Positions 35,701 to 47,700 of a DNA stretch of 64,000 bases are shown here, piece by piece. Origin of the DNA: Nematopogon swammerdamellus. Lineage: Eukaryota > Arthropoda > Insecta > Lepidoptera > Adelidae. Each line of letters begins with the position of its first letter. The first letter of the stretch is position 1. Below the pieces are notes generated by a model. That model did not search any database. It saw only the letters and a program-made list of their open reading frames with translations, and was not told the origin of the DNA. The stretch spans positions 15,081,566-15,145,565 of the forward strand of contig OX336340.1 in the NCBI GenBank assembly GCA_946902875.1, in the 5' to 3' direction. The translations under genes were made by a program, and so were the position numbers.

Positions 35701-38700
35701 CTCGACAGCGCAGGCTTCGGTGAAGCGGTCAACAATGTAAAGATAGAATTCTCATTAGGCTCTTTCGATAGGAGCAGTTTTTTTATTCAATAATACCCCA
35801 CTGAGAGCGTTTGTCCTTCCTTTGTGTTCCTTGTCCATAGGTAATCATACTTGCATATTGTAATGAATAGTGGACACGACATAAATATATAATACTTAGG
35901 TACCTATATAAATATAAACATAGTAATTATATAACTGAGTGTTGTCGTTTTACACAGCTCAATCCTCCCGCGGTCGTATCTCCGTCGTCACACAAACCCA
36001 ATTCGCCCAACTAGAGGCGGTAGTTCACGGCATGCAGTATGGAAACTTTCGATTCTCGCCCCCGCCACGTCTCTCCGCGGTTATTCCGATAAACGAGAAA
36101 GCTCTTGCCGATATCCGAGCCGGTGTCCTGTCGCTGCCGGATGCCATGAGCGCGCTACAAATCGCCGCGAGGATCGAAGCAACGGAACGAGGAATTGAAA
36201 GAATGACACAAATGATTTCTGAGATTGCCGCAGCGGTACATATCGATGAGCGTGTCGATGGATCTTCGGAGATGCCGAGTAGGATTCAAGTGCTGCAGCT
36301 GCCGCCGTCTAGTCACACTGGTACTTTCTTCAATACCTATAGTTTTCTCCAGATACCTACCTGCACTCTTGCCAGTAAACTGCGTGGGCGTGGATTTTCA
36401 AAAATATGACACTTGACATTGGATCACTAATTTTAATGGTTTATCTATCAGTCGGTCAGTACCCATGGACATCGGGTGCTTTATATATAATACAAGTTGT
36501 GAATGTCATTGAGTTTGTGTCATCTGCGCCTCGAAAGCAACCATGTCTTTATTTGAGACAGACAGTGAATTCCAGAATTTTACGGGCGAAACTCTGCAAA
36601 TTTATATATGTACTTAGGTGAGTATGCTGTAAAATATAAAAGTTTATTTCACCATTATAATCTTTCAGGTGGAAAACAAGATTCAGCCAGTCCAATTCAG
36701 GAATCTCAAACTGAAAAAGCGGAAGCCGCTTTATCGGAGAGCTCAAAATCAGTCCCGCATGACAAAACTGGTGGAGCCCAGATAACAAAGGGTAGGTAAA
36801 GGTGCCAGCCAGGCTCCGTTAAACCTGTTCGAGGATACTGAGGGATGTTTTACTGAAGAGGATTTAGAGAAAAGTACCCATGGACATCGGGTGCTATTAT
36901 AATATTTATAATACAAGTTGTGAATGCCATTGTGTTTGTGTCGTCTGGGCCTCGAAAGCAACCATTTATTTATTTGAGACAGACAGTGAATTCCAGAATT
37001 TTACGGGCGAAACTCTGCAAATTTATATATGTACTTAGGTGAGTATCCTGTAAAATATAAAAGTTTATTTCACCATTATAATCTTTCAGGTGGAAAACAA
37101 GATTCAGCCAGTCCAATTCAGGAATCTCAAACTGAAAAAGCTGAAGCCGCTTTATCGGAGAGCTCAAAATCAGTCCCGCATGACAAAACTGGTGGAGCCC
37201 AGATAACAAAGGGTAGGTAAAGGTGCCAGCCAGGCTCCGTTAAACCTGTTCAAGGATACTAAGGGATGTGTTACTGAAGAGGGTTTAGAGAAAAGTACCC
37301 ATGGACATCGGGTGCTATTATATATAATATTTATAATACAAGTTGTGAATGCCATTGTGTTTGTGTCATCTGGGCCTCGAAAGCAACCATTTATTTATTT
37401 GAGACAGTGAATTCCAGAATTTTACGGGCGAAACTCTGCAAATTTCCAACTACCAGCGAAGTCGCTCTACAGTCTCTTCAAGAATCTAGGGCTGCCAAGA
37501 TCGACGCTAAGCTCATATATGGAGAGAGCTTCGAAAACGTCACGGGAAGCATCCTACACAATATGGATAGGTAGAGAGAGGGAGGTCGAGAGCGGGACTG
37601 GTGGTTTCCCCGCGTCCTATAGTCAACGCAGACTAGCTGACGAGGGCTTGATGCGAGCCGAAACGTGAAGCATGCGCGGGAAATTTAGAGTGGCCACTCG
37701 CTAGTCCCGACCTCGATTAACACCCTCCTCTACTGCCGATGGGCCCGGATATGTTCGGTGAAGCCATCGCAAGCTTAGTTCCACACCTTCCTACTTAGGT
37801 GAGTATGCTGTAAAATATAAAAGTTTATTTCACCATTATAATCTTTCAGGTGAAAAACAAGATTCAGCCAGTCCAATTCAGGAATCTCAAACTGAAAAAG
37901 CTGAAGCCGGTTTATCGGAGAGCTTAAAATCAGTCCCGCATGACAAAACTGGTGGAGCTCAGATAACAAAGGGTAAAGGTGCCAGCCAGGCTCCGTTAAA
38001 CCTGTTCGAGGATACTAAGAGATGTGTTACTGAAGAGGATTTAGAGTAAGTATTTATCTAAAATGGCATTGTTCCTTAAATGTATCAGTCCCATCTCTCT
38101 TTCTCTATAGGACTAATGAAGTAAGTTGTTCTAAAACTATGTGATTTCAATAGATATTATTTATTTGGTACCTAAGCCATTGTACATTGTACCTACAGGG
38201 TTGTGAGAACAGCGCTAGAAACAGAAATACAAAAGACGGTAACAACAACGGAGCAACGTCTTAAAGCGGCTGATGATCTCGCCATGAACAAAATACGTCT
38301 GATTGGTGTGTTTATATCTTAACTTTTCTGAATACTTAATTTATTGGTACGTATGTATTTGTATATACCTACTACGCGTGAACATGGTAAGTATAATTTA
38401 CTGGAGTGGATTGCACAGGTCGTCTGGTCTAGCGGGCAATAGCGTCTTTACCATAAGGGCACACGGGGCACGGGCCACGAATTAAAAAGTATCGGGAAGT
38501 GGCATACAACGCACCGACTTGAGGCGCGCTATTTGTGAGCATACAGCGCACTCTCTTTCGCGAGCAGTCAGTCCGCCGCACTGCGCCGCTCAGGCAGGTC
38601 ACGTTTTTGTATCCGTCCGTCCGTAAAAGAGAGAGATAGAATATCATGCATTCGCATACACAAAATATGAGCGTGAAAACGATAGCTATACGTTACTCGG

Positions 38701-41700
38701 TTCGAGACGAGAGCACACGAGTGTCACTCACTGAAAACATGTAGTGGCGACATGCAGGGTTCTAAACCTATCTTGTAACGCATGTCACAAGTCTTTATAT
38801 GAATATAAAGGGACACGCGCAAGCCGCGACGTACAAAGTTCAAGTATACGGATTCTAATTTGGAATGTACAATCGTTGTCTCCCTTATACGTATCAAATT
38901 GCCATTTAACCGTCTTACTCTATCGACTTTCACAGAGCGGTAACGTAACGTGATGTATGAGGCGCTCGCGCACTTACGCTGTTTTAAATATTGGCAATAT
39001 ATCGAAGAACTCCAATCGCACTATCACTTTTCCGTTCACGGAGTTTGCATCTGCACGTCTTATTCTAGCCTATGTTACGTGTGTGTGTAACATTTTAGCT
39101 TAGTGTGCATCTGGGAGAGAGATTTTCTTTCTACCGGTAAAATGTATAACGAGGGCCTGTCCAGAAAGTAGAATGTCGTTGGGCACGGGCCCAGGGCCTC
39201 CGACATCAAGGGGGCCCCCCGGGACCCCCTTGATGTTGATGAAAAAATTTCCGCCGCTCGCAATAGTTATCATAGAACGCCCCTACTCAGTCTAAAGAAA
39301 ATTATTACTCTTTAAAAACTACATTACCGGCGATCGCTTAGTTCTATAATAATTGAGTGAATTGAGTAAGTATAGTATCAGCTGTCTCAAAGCTGTATTT
39401 AGAAAAAAAAAAAAATTTATAAGTGGCAGCTCAGACGCCAGAAAATTATCTGATACCCGATAGAAATAAATTAATTACAATTAAACGGTACAATATTAAG
39501 GCTTCAATTTATATTCAGTGGCTTCCCATAAGTTTAATAAAGACATTTAAAAAAATAGTTAAAAATAGATTTTAGATAGGACGTAGTTGTGTTAACACTG
39601 AGTACATCGAAGTACATCGGAAAAATTGGCCCCGTAAGCTAACAAAATCCAAATTTTTATGTAAAAAACGGCATTTAATTATTGTAAAAAAAAAAATTTA
39701 AACTTGCTCTAATTATTTTTATACCATAACGTAATACCTTTGTATTATTTTTTTTTATTCACATTTTTTTCTTTCTAAAGAAAGAGGGCCCCAAATTGTT
39801 TTGTGCCCAAGGGCTCCTGCATGGCGTAAGACGGCCCTGCTAGCGGGGTTTTTGTTTCTGGTAATTAACCATCACACGGCCCTCGGGTCTTTTTTGACCC
39901 AAATCATGACCATGACAAAAAGTGTAATATCTCAGGAAATTTGTTTATTTTTTAAAATATTTTATGACTTTTCATAAATTATCCAAATAAACACATTTTA
40001 GGCAAATTCGAACCGAGTACTAGTGTACATTTTTGTCTATACTTTTTTTTACTTAAACGTCCTTTGGGTCAGCACTGACCCGGAATATATGTATATATAT
40101 TTTTTTATGTAATCCGGTATGGGTGGCTGAGTTAGAGGGACTAAAGCGCATGCTCCGACCAGCCAATATCACCTCCGAGAAGGTAGGTGCCATACCGGAG
40201 ACTTCTCTAGATTGCTTGCTATACTGGACTAGAGGAGAACACAACCGAGGCTGCTATGCGGCCATCTTACATCCAGTACGGTGGTACCAACCCAGTCGGC
40301 TACAATTTGAGCCTACCACCTATAGTAAGGGGCAAGGGAAGGGACCTACAGTTTTACACCGGCTCCGAACGGTGAAACAGCAGTAGGTATGCAAGTAAAT
40401 TTTTTCGTCAGAAAAAACTCATTGGTGCACGCCGACGGGATTCGAACCGCAGACCTCCCGCATGAGAAGCCGATGCCCAAATCACTCGGCCACCCGCCGC
40501 TTGTTCCGCTGGTTGGAACCTTGAGGAAAAATAAGGCCAGCATTCCTCCACAGCTACTGGACACCAAAGGAAAACCAGTATTTTCTTCTACATTTGCTTT
40601 TGAAGAGACCACAACACTCATCTCTTACATTGGAAGGAAAAATGCATGCGTAATTCTTCTCAGTACCTTCCATAAAGGCAAGGAAATTGAACAAGGTCCG
40701 CAGAAAAAAAACAAAAATGATTCTCGAGTATAATAAGAGCAAGGGAGCAGTTGACACACTGGACAAGTCAGTTGCCAGTTACACCAGCAAAAGAAAAACT
40801 AAACGCTGACCCCAGGTTGTTTTCACAAACATCGTTGACATATCAGCATACAACGCCTTCGTTTTGTTCACGAACGTGAATTCCGAATGGAAAAAGGGGT
40901 GTTTGGCAAAGCGGCGATTTTTTTTTTAGAAAATCTCGGTCACCAGTTAGTGACGCCATTTATTCAAAAACGCTGACACCTCCCCCGAGCATCTTATTCG
41001 AGAGACATTGCAGTACGAATACAAGCGGAAGTAGAAACTCCAGCTGCAATGTCAACTGCAGACAACAGGACGACGGGTGCTAAACGAAGCCGATGTCAGC
41101 TTTGCCAAAAAACTGACAACAAAACAAGCTTGATCTGTAAAATATCTAAAAAGTTTGTTTGCAAAGGACATTCGGTCACACAAGTTTTTTGCACAAATTG
41201 TAACTAATTTTGAAATTTTGCTTTTCTGAAAGACATTGTTAATTTATTTTACATAATTTATTTACTGAGCACACCCCAAATTTAACGTATTAATAATTAA
41301 GTAAATGATTAACAATTGTTAAATAATCCACTTCTAAGGAAAAGTAAAAAAAAAAGCCATAATAATACTAATGGGTCTTTTTTGACCCGAGGGCCCGAAC
41401 GATAGAATAAATTGAGGGCCGTATGAAGGTTAAGTTGTGATTTTCTCTAAGTCTCTTCTAAGTGGTGATTTTTTGTGTGATGTACCTAAGTGTTGATTTT
41501 CTCCAAATGTTCGTCGAAAATTGGACCTACTAGCTAGTTGTTTGCTTTAACATTTCTTTTACGTTTTGGGAACTTGTGAACAGAGGACCGCCTGACTAAC
41601 CTGGAACGCTTAGAAGAGCGCATGGATGCTCTTGAGAGAAATGTTGGCGACTCTGCGGCCCAGCTAAACAGTCTGGACACGGGACTCTCTTCCCAGGTAT

Positions 41701-44700
41701 CTTTACCGCTTTACCTTCTAGTTTAGCTTTTCTATTTGAAGCACGAATAATCTTTTGCTAGCATCACACAACGAACGAACCTTTGATTAAATATTCTCTT
41801 TCTAGCATCGATTGCAAAATGTTTCCCTGTGGTATGCCTATTTCTTCACAAGGAAGAATTATTATCTTGTGAGATTTTGGCTGACTAGCTGAGTACATTG
41901 AGCCGAACAATGACTTTATACAATATGGTTTGGGTGTAAAAAAAAAAATCGATTTGAAACTAGGGAACTATGAACGACTTGTGAATTAAAATGTTCGCTT
42001 CGGTTGACAGATGACATATCTCCAAGAACAGCTCAACGATCTTCAAGGTGACCTAGAAGCGGGACTGCAGCAGGCGATGGAAAGCGGCGGTGGTGGTGAC
42101 ACGACAGGTATTGCAATCCGCTGCATATCTACCTACCTATAGTACCAATGTACCTAATATTTTGTAGAGATTTTTTTTTATGAAGCACGACATAGGTATG
42201 TCTCTCGCCCATAGACGTATTATTTCTCTATGCTCTCGCCAGACTGATGCAGAGGCACAGAGGTGTAGTCCAACGGCGCCCATTGCAGGCGGGCGTTAGT
42301 TATTCAGTGTTTAACCAGTCAGCCATGCAGGCAGGGAAACCTATGTAACATGTACTATGCAAATTACATAAGTAGGTACTTTTCATTCTAATTTGTGGTA
42401 CTTTTGGTACGAAACATTGGTGGGAAACATATCGAAGCGACAATATTTGAATTGGCAGCCTTGGCGGACTTGAACTCGCGAGTGGCCAACCTCACCGCTG
42501 ATGCTGAAGCGGCTGCAGTGGCACAGCAAGCGCTTGAAGTAGAAATAAAGTCTTCCGCCGATGACCTGCGCGTGCGTTCTCACATGTTTATGATCGAAAT
42601 TACCTCTTGGAGCTGTAAGTAGGTGTACCTACCTACGTATTGCTGCAACTTGACACATACGTTAACCGTGTGCTTCAGGCTTCCCTCTTGGTTCATCTTC
42701 ATTGTAATTAGCCCGGATGGGTATATTTGATAGTCGATAGATTAAAATCTCATTGCTTGTAATCTTCTCTTCCGTTCCCTTAGGTCCCTTACGTTCCGTT
42801 TAGTTACTTGAAGGCGTCGGGGGACCGCTAAGTAAATAAAAAATAAAAACTCAGAGCTGCACGGTTATTTACGTAGCGGTCCCCCGACGCATTCGGCAAC
42901 TAAACGGAAATTATTTTTGACTTAAGGGATTTGGGATTTGTAAATAGTAATTTAACTTGTTATTTTATTTACTTAGTGGCCCCTCGCCCGACGCTAATAA
43001 TAACGTGTTGTGCTGTAAGAAGGCAATAATAAAAGTGTTGCAATACAGGCCCTCCTAGAACACATGGAAGTGATAAAAGAGAGCAAAGTGGACCGCGAGG
43101 AGCTGGCGGACGCGCTGCGCGACAAGGCGGACACGCGCGCGCTCAACGGCTTGGTATCTGAGGCATATTTCGAAGCGGTGCGCGCGCAGATTGAAGGCAA
43201 GCAGCTCGCAGCCTGTGACAAGTTTAGCAAGTGCGAGCTGGTGTGGCAGGTCTGCATGTTTACAATCATACCTAGTTCCACTACCTATGTAAATAGTTCG
43301 TGTTTTCAGTTCAGTGTAGCCGGCACAACTGAAAGCACTGACATAGTACCTATTTCACCAAGGTGTTATGGGCTGACATCACGGATGTTGTAGGTGATGT
43401 AGCCATCCATAGCCAACCGTGTCAGTTTCGAAGTGCGGCCCAAAAATACTTTAGGTACTTACTCAACTAAGTACCTACTGTACCCTGTAATGTTATTATT
43501 GTTACATGTAACCATGCTTATATAACTGATAATATTTGGTATAGAAAAAAATACATCTGCTAAGCGAGTGCAAGTGGTATATAAGTGCCACACGCAACGC
43601 ACGCAACCTAGTGCCACACGCAACGCACGCAACCTAGTGCCACACGCAACGCACGCAATCGCCATAAAGTAGGGTCATTATTTTGACAAAACCCTCTGGA
43701 TAAAATGCTAGTCAACGTATTGAAACCCTCTGTTGTGGTGGTGAGTTGGTTACTGTAATTTTGTCAACTCACCAGAAAGCTTTGGACGATCTGCACGCCG
43801 AGCTGAACGAAAAGGCTGATTTATCTCAGCTGGAGCCGCTGCGAGACCATCTTGACAGCAGACTGATCGACCTTCAGGAGCGTCTGCGCGTGGTGGCGCT
43901 GGCCGCGGGCGAGCCTCGCGCCGCCGGTGTCACTAGGCGGTTCGTTTCATTTATCCTATGTTTCCTTAGGAAGAATAGGTACTTGATTGCTTCTGCTGAG
44001 AATAGGCCTACATTGTTATTGAGTTCTCATTGTCTAGAATGGTTTGATAAATTGTAAGTAAGTACTTATGGTTTCCTCACAACTAGGTACCTACCTACCT
44101 GCCACCATATTGTCCTCTATTGCACTTTATCCTTTCACTACTGACTGTATCCGCCCCTCTGACCGGAAATCGTGTTACTCCGACTTGCTAAGTTCTGGTT
44201 CTCACCCAAAATTCACAACAGAATCCAGGTTTTTACAAATACTTACCGCGAAATCCAGGTTGCAACGAGACGGCGAGTGCCTCTCGTGCTCCGCGCCGGC
44301 GGTGATGCTGCCCGACGCGGCATCGCCGGTGCCGCTCCTGCCAGTGTTGACCTTGAATGGAGTCCGCCCGCCTGCGATTGGCGCCGAGACGCAAGCTGAT
44401 GAAGCCACCTGCTACGCTGACTGGCCGAAGACAGAGCAGCGGTATAACTTAGTATACTTTGTTATGGAAGGATTACTTAGTATGAAAAACATTATGAGAC
44501 TGGAAGAGGCGGCAGAGGTGTGTCACGATCGTGGCACGTGGAGATCCGTTGTCTCTGTCTACCCCACTGGAAAACAGGCGTGACGCTATATATGTATGTA
44601 TGTATATACTTCGTCTCCGGTTTTCTGCCACTAACACTGTTGCCCTGTTATAGTTCGACTTCAATGTAAACTCTAGCTTCTTTCCCTTCCTTGCTAGATG

Positions 44701-47700
44701 ATAACAGGAACTCGTAACACAAAGTTGCATGAAGAATTAGTAAGTGCAGGCACGGCACATGGTGCAGAGTGAAAAATTGTTGAATCATCGCCAGTTGAAA
44801 ACTAACATTAGCACAAATTGTTGGCGCAGTGGGCACGTGTGTCACCGCTACTGCGGCGGGTCGCACACCCTGCTCCCAACCGGAGTGGTGACGCGCACGC
44901 CCTTCCCCGACGCACTCAAGGTGACGCCTGCTCCGCGAAAAGTCACTCCCACGGTCGGCGATGATGGACATGTACGCATATGATTCTCCTACTTCTTGTT
45001 GTTATAAGTTAATTAAAGAAGTTCTCCTTGGCGGTATGGAGGTAAATCTGTCAAGTGCCGACGAAATGCTAGATAAAAGGAAAAAAAAACAATAACATTC
45101 TTAGCAATGAACTTCTTCTCAAAGCTGTCTGGCCAAAATTATGCACTTGATTACATCATGATTTATGTGGATCATGGAAAAAAACGTGCCTCTATCATAC
45201 AACCAATATACGTAAAATAATATATATAAGTAGTAGGTACCTAGGTACCTATATTATGCAGCCTATCTTTACTCCTGGTATATACTGGTATATAGGTTAT
45301 ATATTTACATCATGTCTAACTATTAGTATTTAAGTTTATCTTATCTTTTGTGCCTATGTCAGTAACTCTGTCATATGTATATTTCTTTCCGCGACTCACC
45401 TAGAAAAGGTTATGTATGACTGTTAGAAAATGCCTATACTACAGTTATGGTTACCTTGTGCCCATATTTTATTCCAGCGCAATAAATATATACAATACAA
45501 TAAAATATAGGTACTGAAGTGCAATTTTTTTAAGTTAGGTATAAAATAAGGATGAACAAACGTAATATTTCCTAAACTTATGTACTTGACGATCATACGT
45601 TCACAGCTATACTTGACGGAGAAAATTATAGAAAAAATACCGTGCGGCCCATGCAACGTTCCACACCCATCTCGCACCAGCCATTACTTGCAGCCGCAAC
45701 CGGCAGTGTCTCTGGGTAAGTAAATACCTATCTGTATAGTTTATAATTTTGTTGTACGAAAATGATGCTGAAAAAATGTAATCCTAAAATAGTGACAATA
45801 GGAACACCAGAGTCAGCTGAAAATATTCCTTTAGACCAGTGTTCCGCAAACTGGGTGCCGCGGCGGGGAACCCTTTGGGTTACGCTAGTAATATATATTC
45901 GGTGTATGTGGCGCCGCAAACCTTCGCCAGGGGTGCCGCAAAAGTGAACATTAAATCCAAAATAAGTCTGTGAACTCAAAACGGAAATGCTAGTTTTTTT
46001 TAAACCGAGAATAAAAGAGACTTCTGCGATTTTCTCAAAGATAGCCTATGGCTATCAAAACTTGCTTATCAGTTCATGTGATAAAAAATCTGCCTTCATT
46101 GCTAAAATAGGTGTGTGGAAAAGAAGACACGAGAAGGCAACAAAACAATGTTTCCTAACGAAGAAAACTCGAAAAATGACAAGTTATTTTCAATAATTTC
46201 ATAGAATTTTTCAAACCTAGAAGAAAAGTTGAACTATTATTTTCCGAGTGTATTATGACTATGATTGAGTAAGAAATCGATTCGTGGACTACGGAGAGTA
46301 CGACTTCTTACTTACAGACGAAGAAGAGCTCCTTGAAATTTTTAATGATCGAACATTAAGACAGAAATGTGCGGAAGTATCAATTAATTCATTTCCGCTA
46401 AGGCTCTAAAAATTACAAAATTAACATTTAAACATGGAGTTTCCACCACCGGCGGCGGCGGGGCGAGCCGAGGCTACCGATCACCGAGCATACATACCAT
46501 CCATGCTCGTTGCTACCGATGGTCGGGTTCCAAAGAGAGAAACCTCCGGACTATGCGCGGTGCCGAGCAGGGCTGCCTTCTGGATCTGGCCCTTGACCCA
46601 ACCACTAATATTGTGTACCTAAAGGCCAATTGTTCTTGTACTTAAATTGTAATTTAACTGTGTACTTCCTTGCCAGGCTTTTTTTATAACAGTTCAGATA
46701 TTATGCCTATGAAAGACACCAACCAAATAGTGAAGACGGTGCCGCTGAATTTCCTAAATAGATGAAGGCTGCCGTCGGCTAAAAAAGTTTGCGAAACACT
46801 GCTTTAGTTTAGTAGACAATCCATCTTACAAGTAAAATGATTTTTTTTCCTATTGTAAATAAATCTCCCCCCCATGCATGTCGTAAAAGGCGACTAAGGG
46901 ATAAGGACAAGATACCATGCTAAAGGGCGATAGGATCGCCACCTCTCACCTTGGCAAGGTAGGTACTTCCATCGAGTCATGCAGCAGGTGTGGGTCTTCG
47001 TGCCTTACTTGCTGCTTGATCGATTGAATCTTGTTCGAATACTTTGCGAAACGTGGTGGTCGGTGTTGTGCTGTAATTTACCAGAGTTCTTGTAGCGCAA
47101 CACCGATTACTCTGCTTACCCCGATTGTCTGGATTCAGCGCGTGTGATATGTAAATAAATGGTAGGGTAATACCCCACCGACTTTCTCGCTTGTTTGGCG
47201 AACTCAAGGTTTTTATGTTCGAAATTCAAAATATACGGACAGGACAGTTCCGTTGAAGTAGTTAGGCGCTCGCAACAAAACTTTTTGTATGCAATATTTA
47301 ATAGAAAGAAACATTCGTTTGTATGACAGCCACCTTTTTTTGAGTTTTCCTGGAAAAACTGATAATGGTATCTTTTTAGGCTAGTAATAGGGTTCCTATG
47401 TGGAAAATATAATAAAAATCGTTAGAGCAATTTTTGAGAAAATCGACCTTATCAAAATAATTTGTATGACAGCTACCCTTATTTTTTTGAATAAAAAAAA
47501 ACTAAAAAAGGTGCCCCTAAATAATCGTTTCAAACTACTAAATATGAATTTTAAACGAAATCGGTTGAGCGGTTTAGGCGCAACGTCGCTGGACACATTC
47601 CCATAGACAAATTTTGTATGACAGTTACCCTTATTTTTTCGAATTTTATAAAACTAAAAAAAGGTACCTACCCCTAGATAATCGTTTCAAACTACTAAAT

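Larger units (their letters stand above)
39869..41429 (+). mobile_element. Degenerate piggyBac element with TTAA target site
   Basis: TTAA flanks both sides (39865-39868 and 41430-41433). The ends are inverted: 'ccatcacacggccctc' and the complement of 'gagggccgtatgaagg', followed by inner inverted 'gggtcttttttgaccc' repeats. It contains transposase remnants and a SINE-A copy. Confidence 0.9.

Noticed and set aside
44068..44583. 171-codon ORF as a single-exon gene
   Set aside because: Its middle is the DUF4795 exon 44259-44441; both sides are intron read-through.
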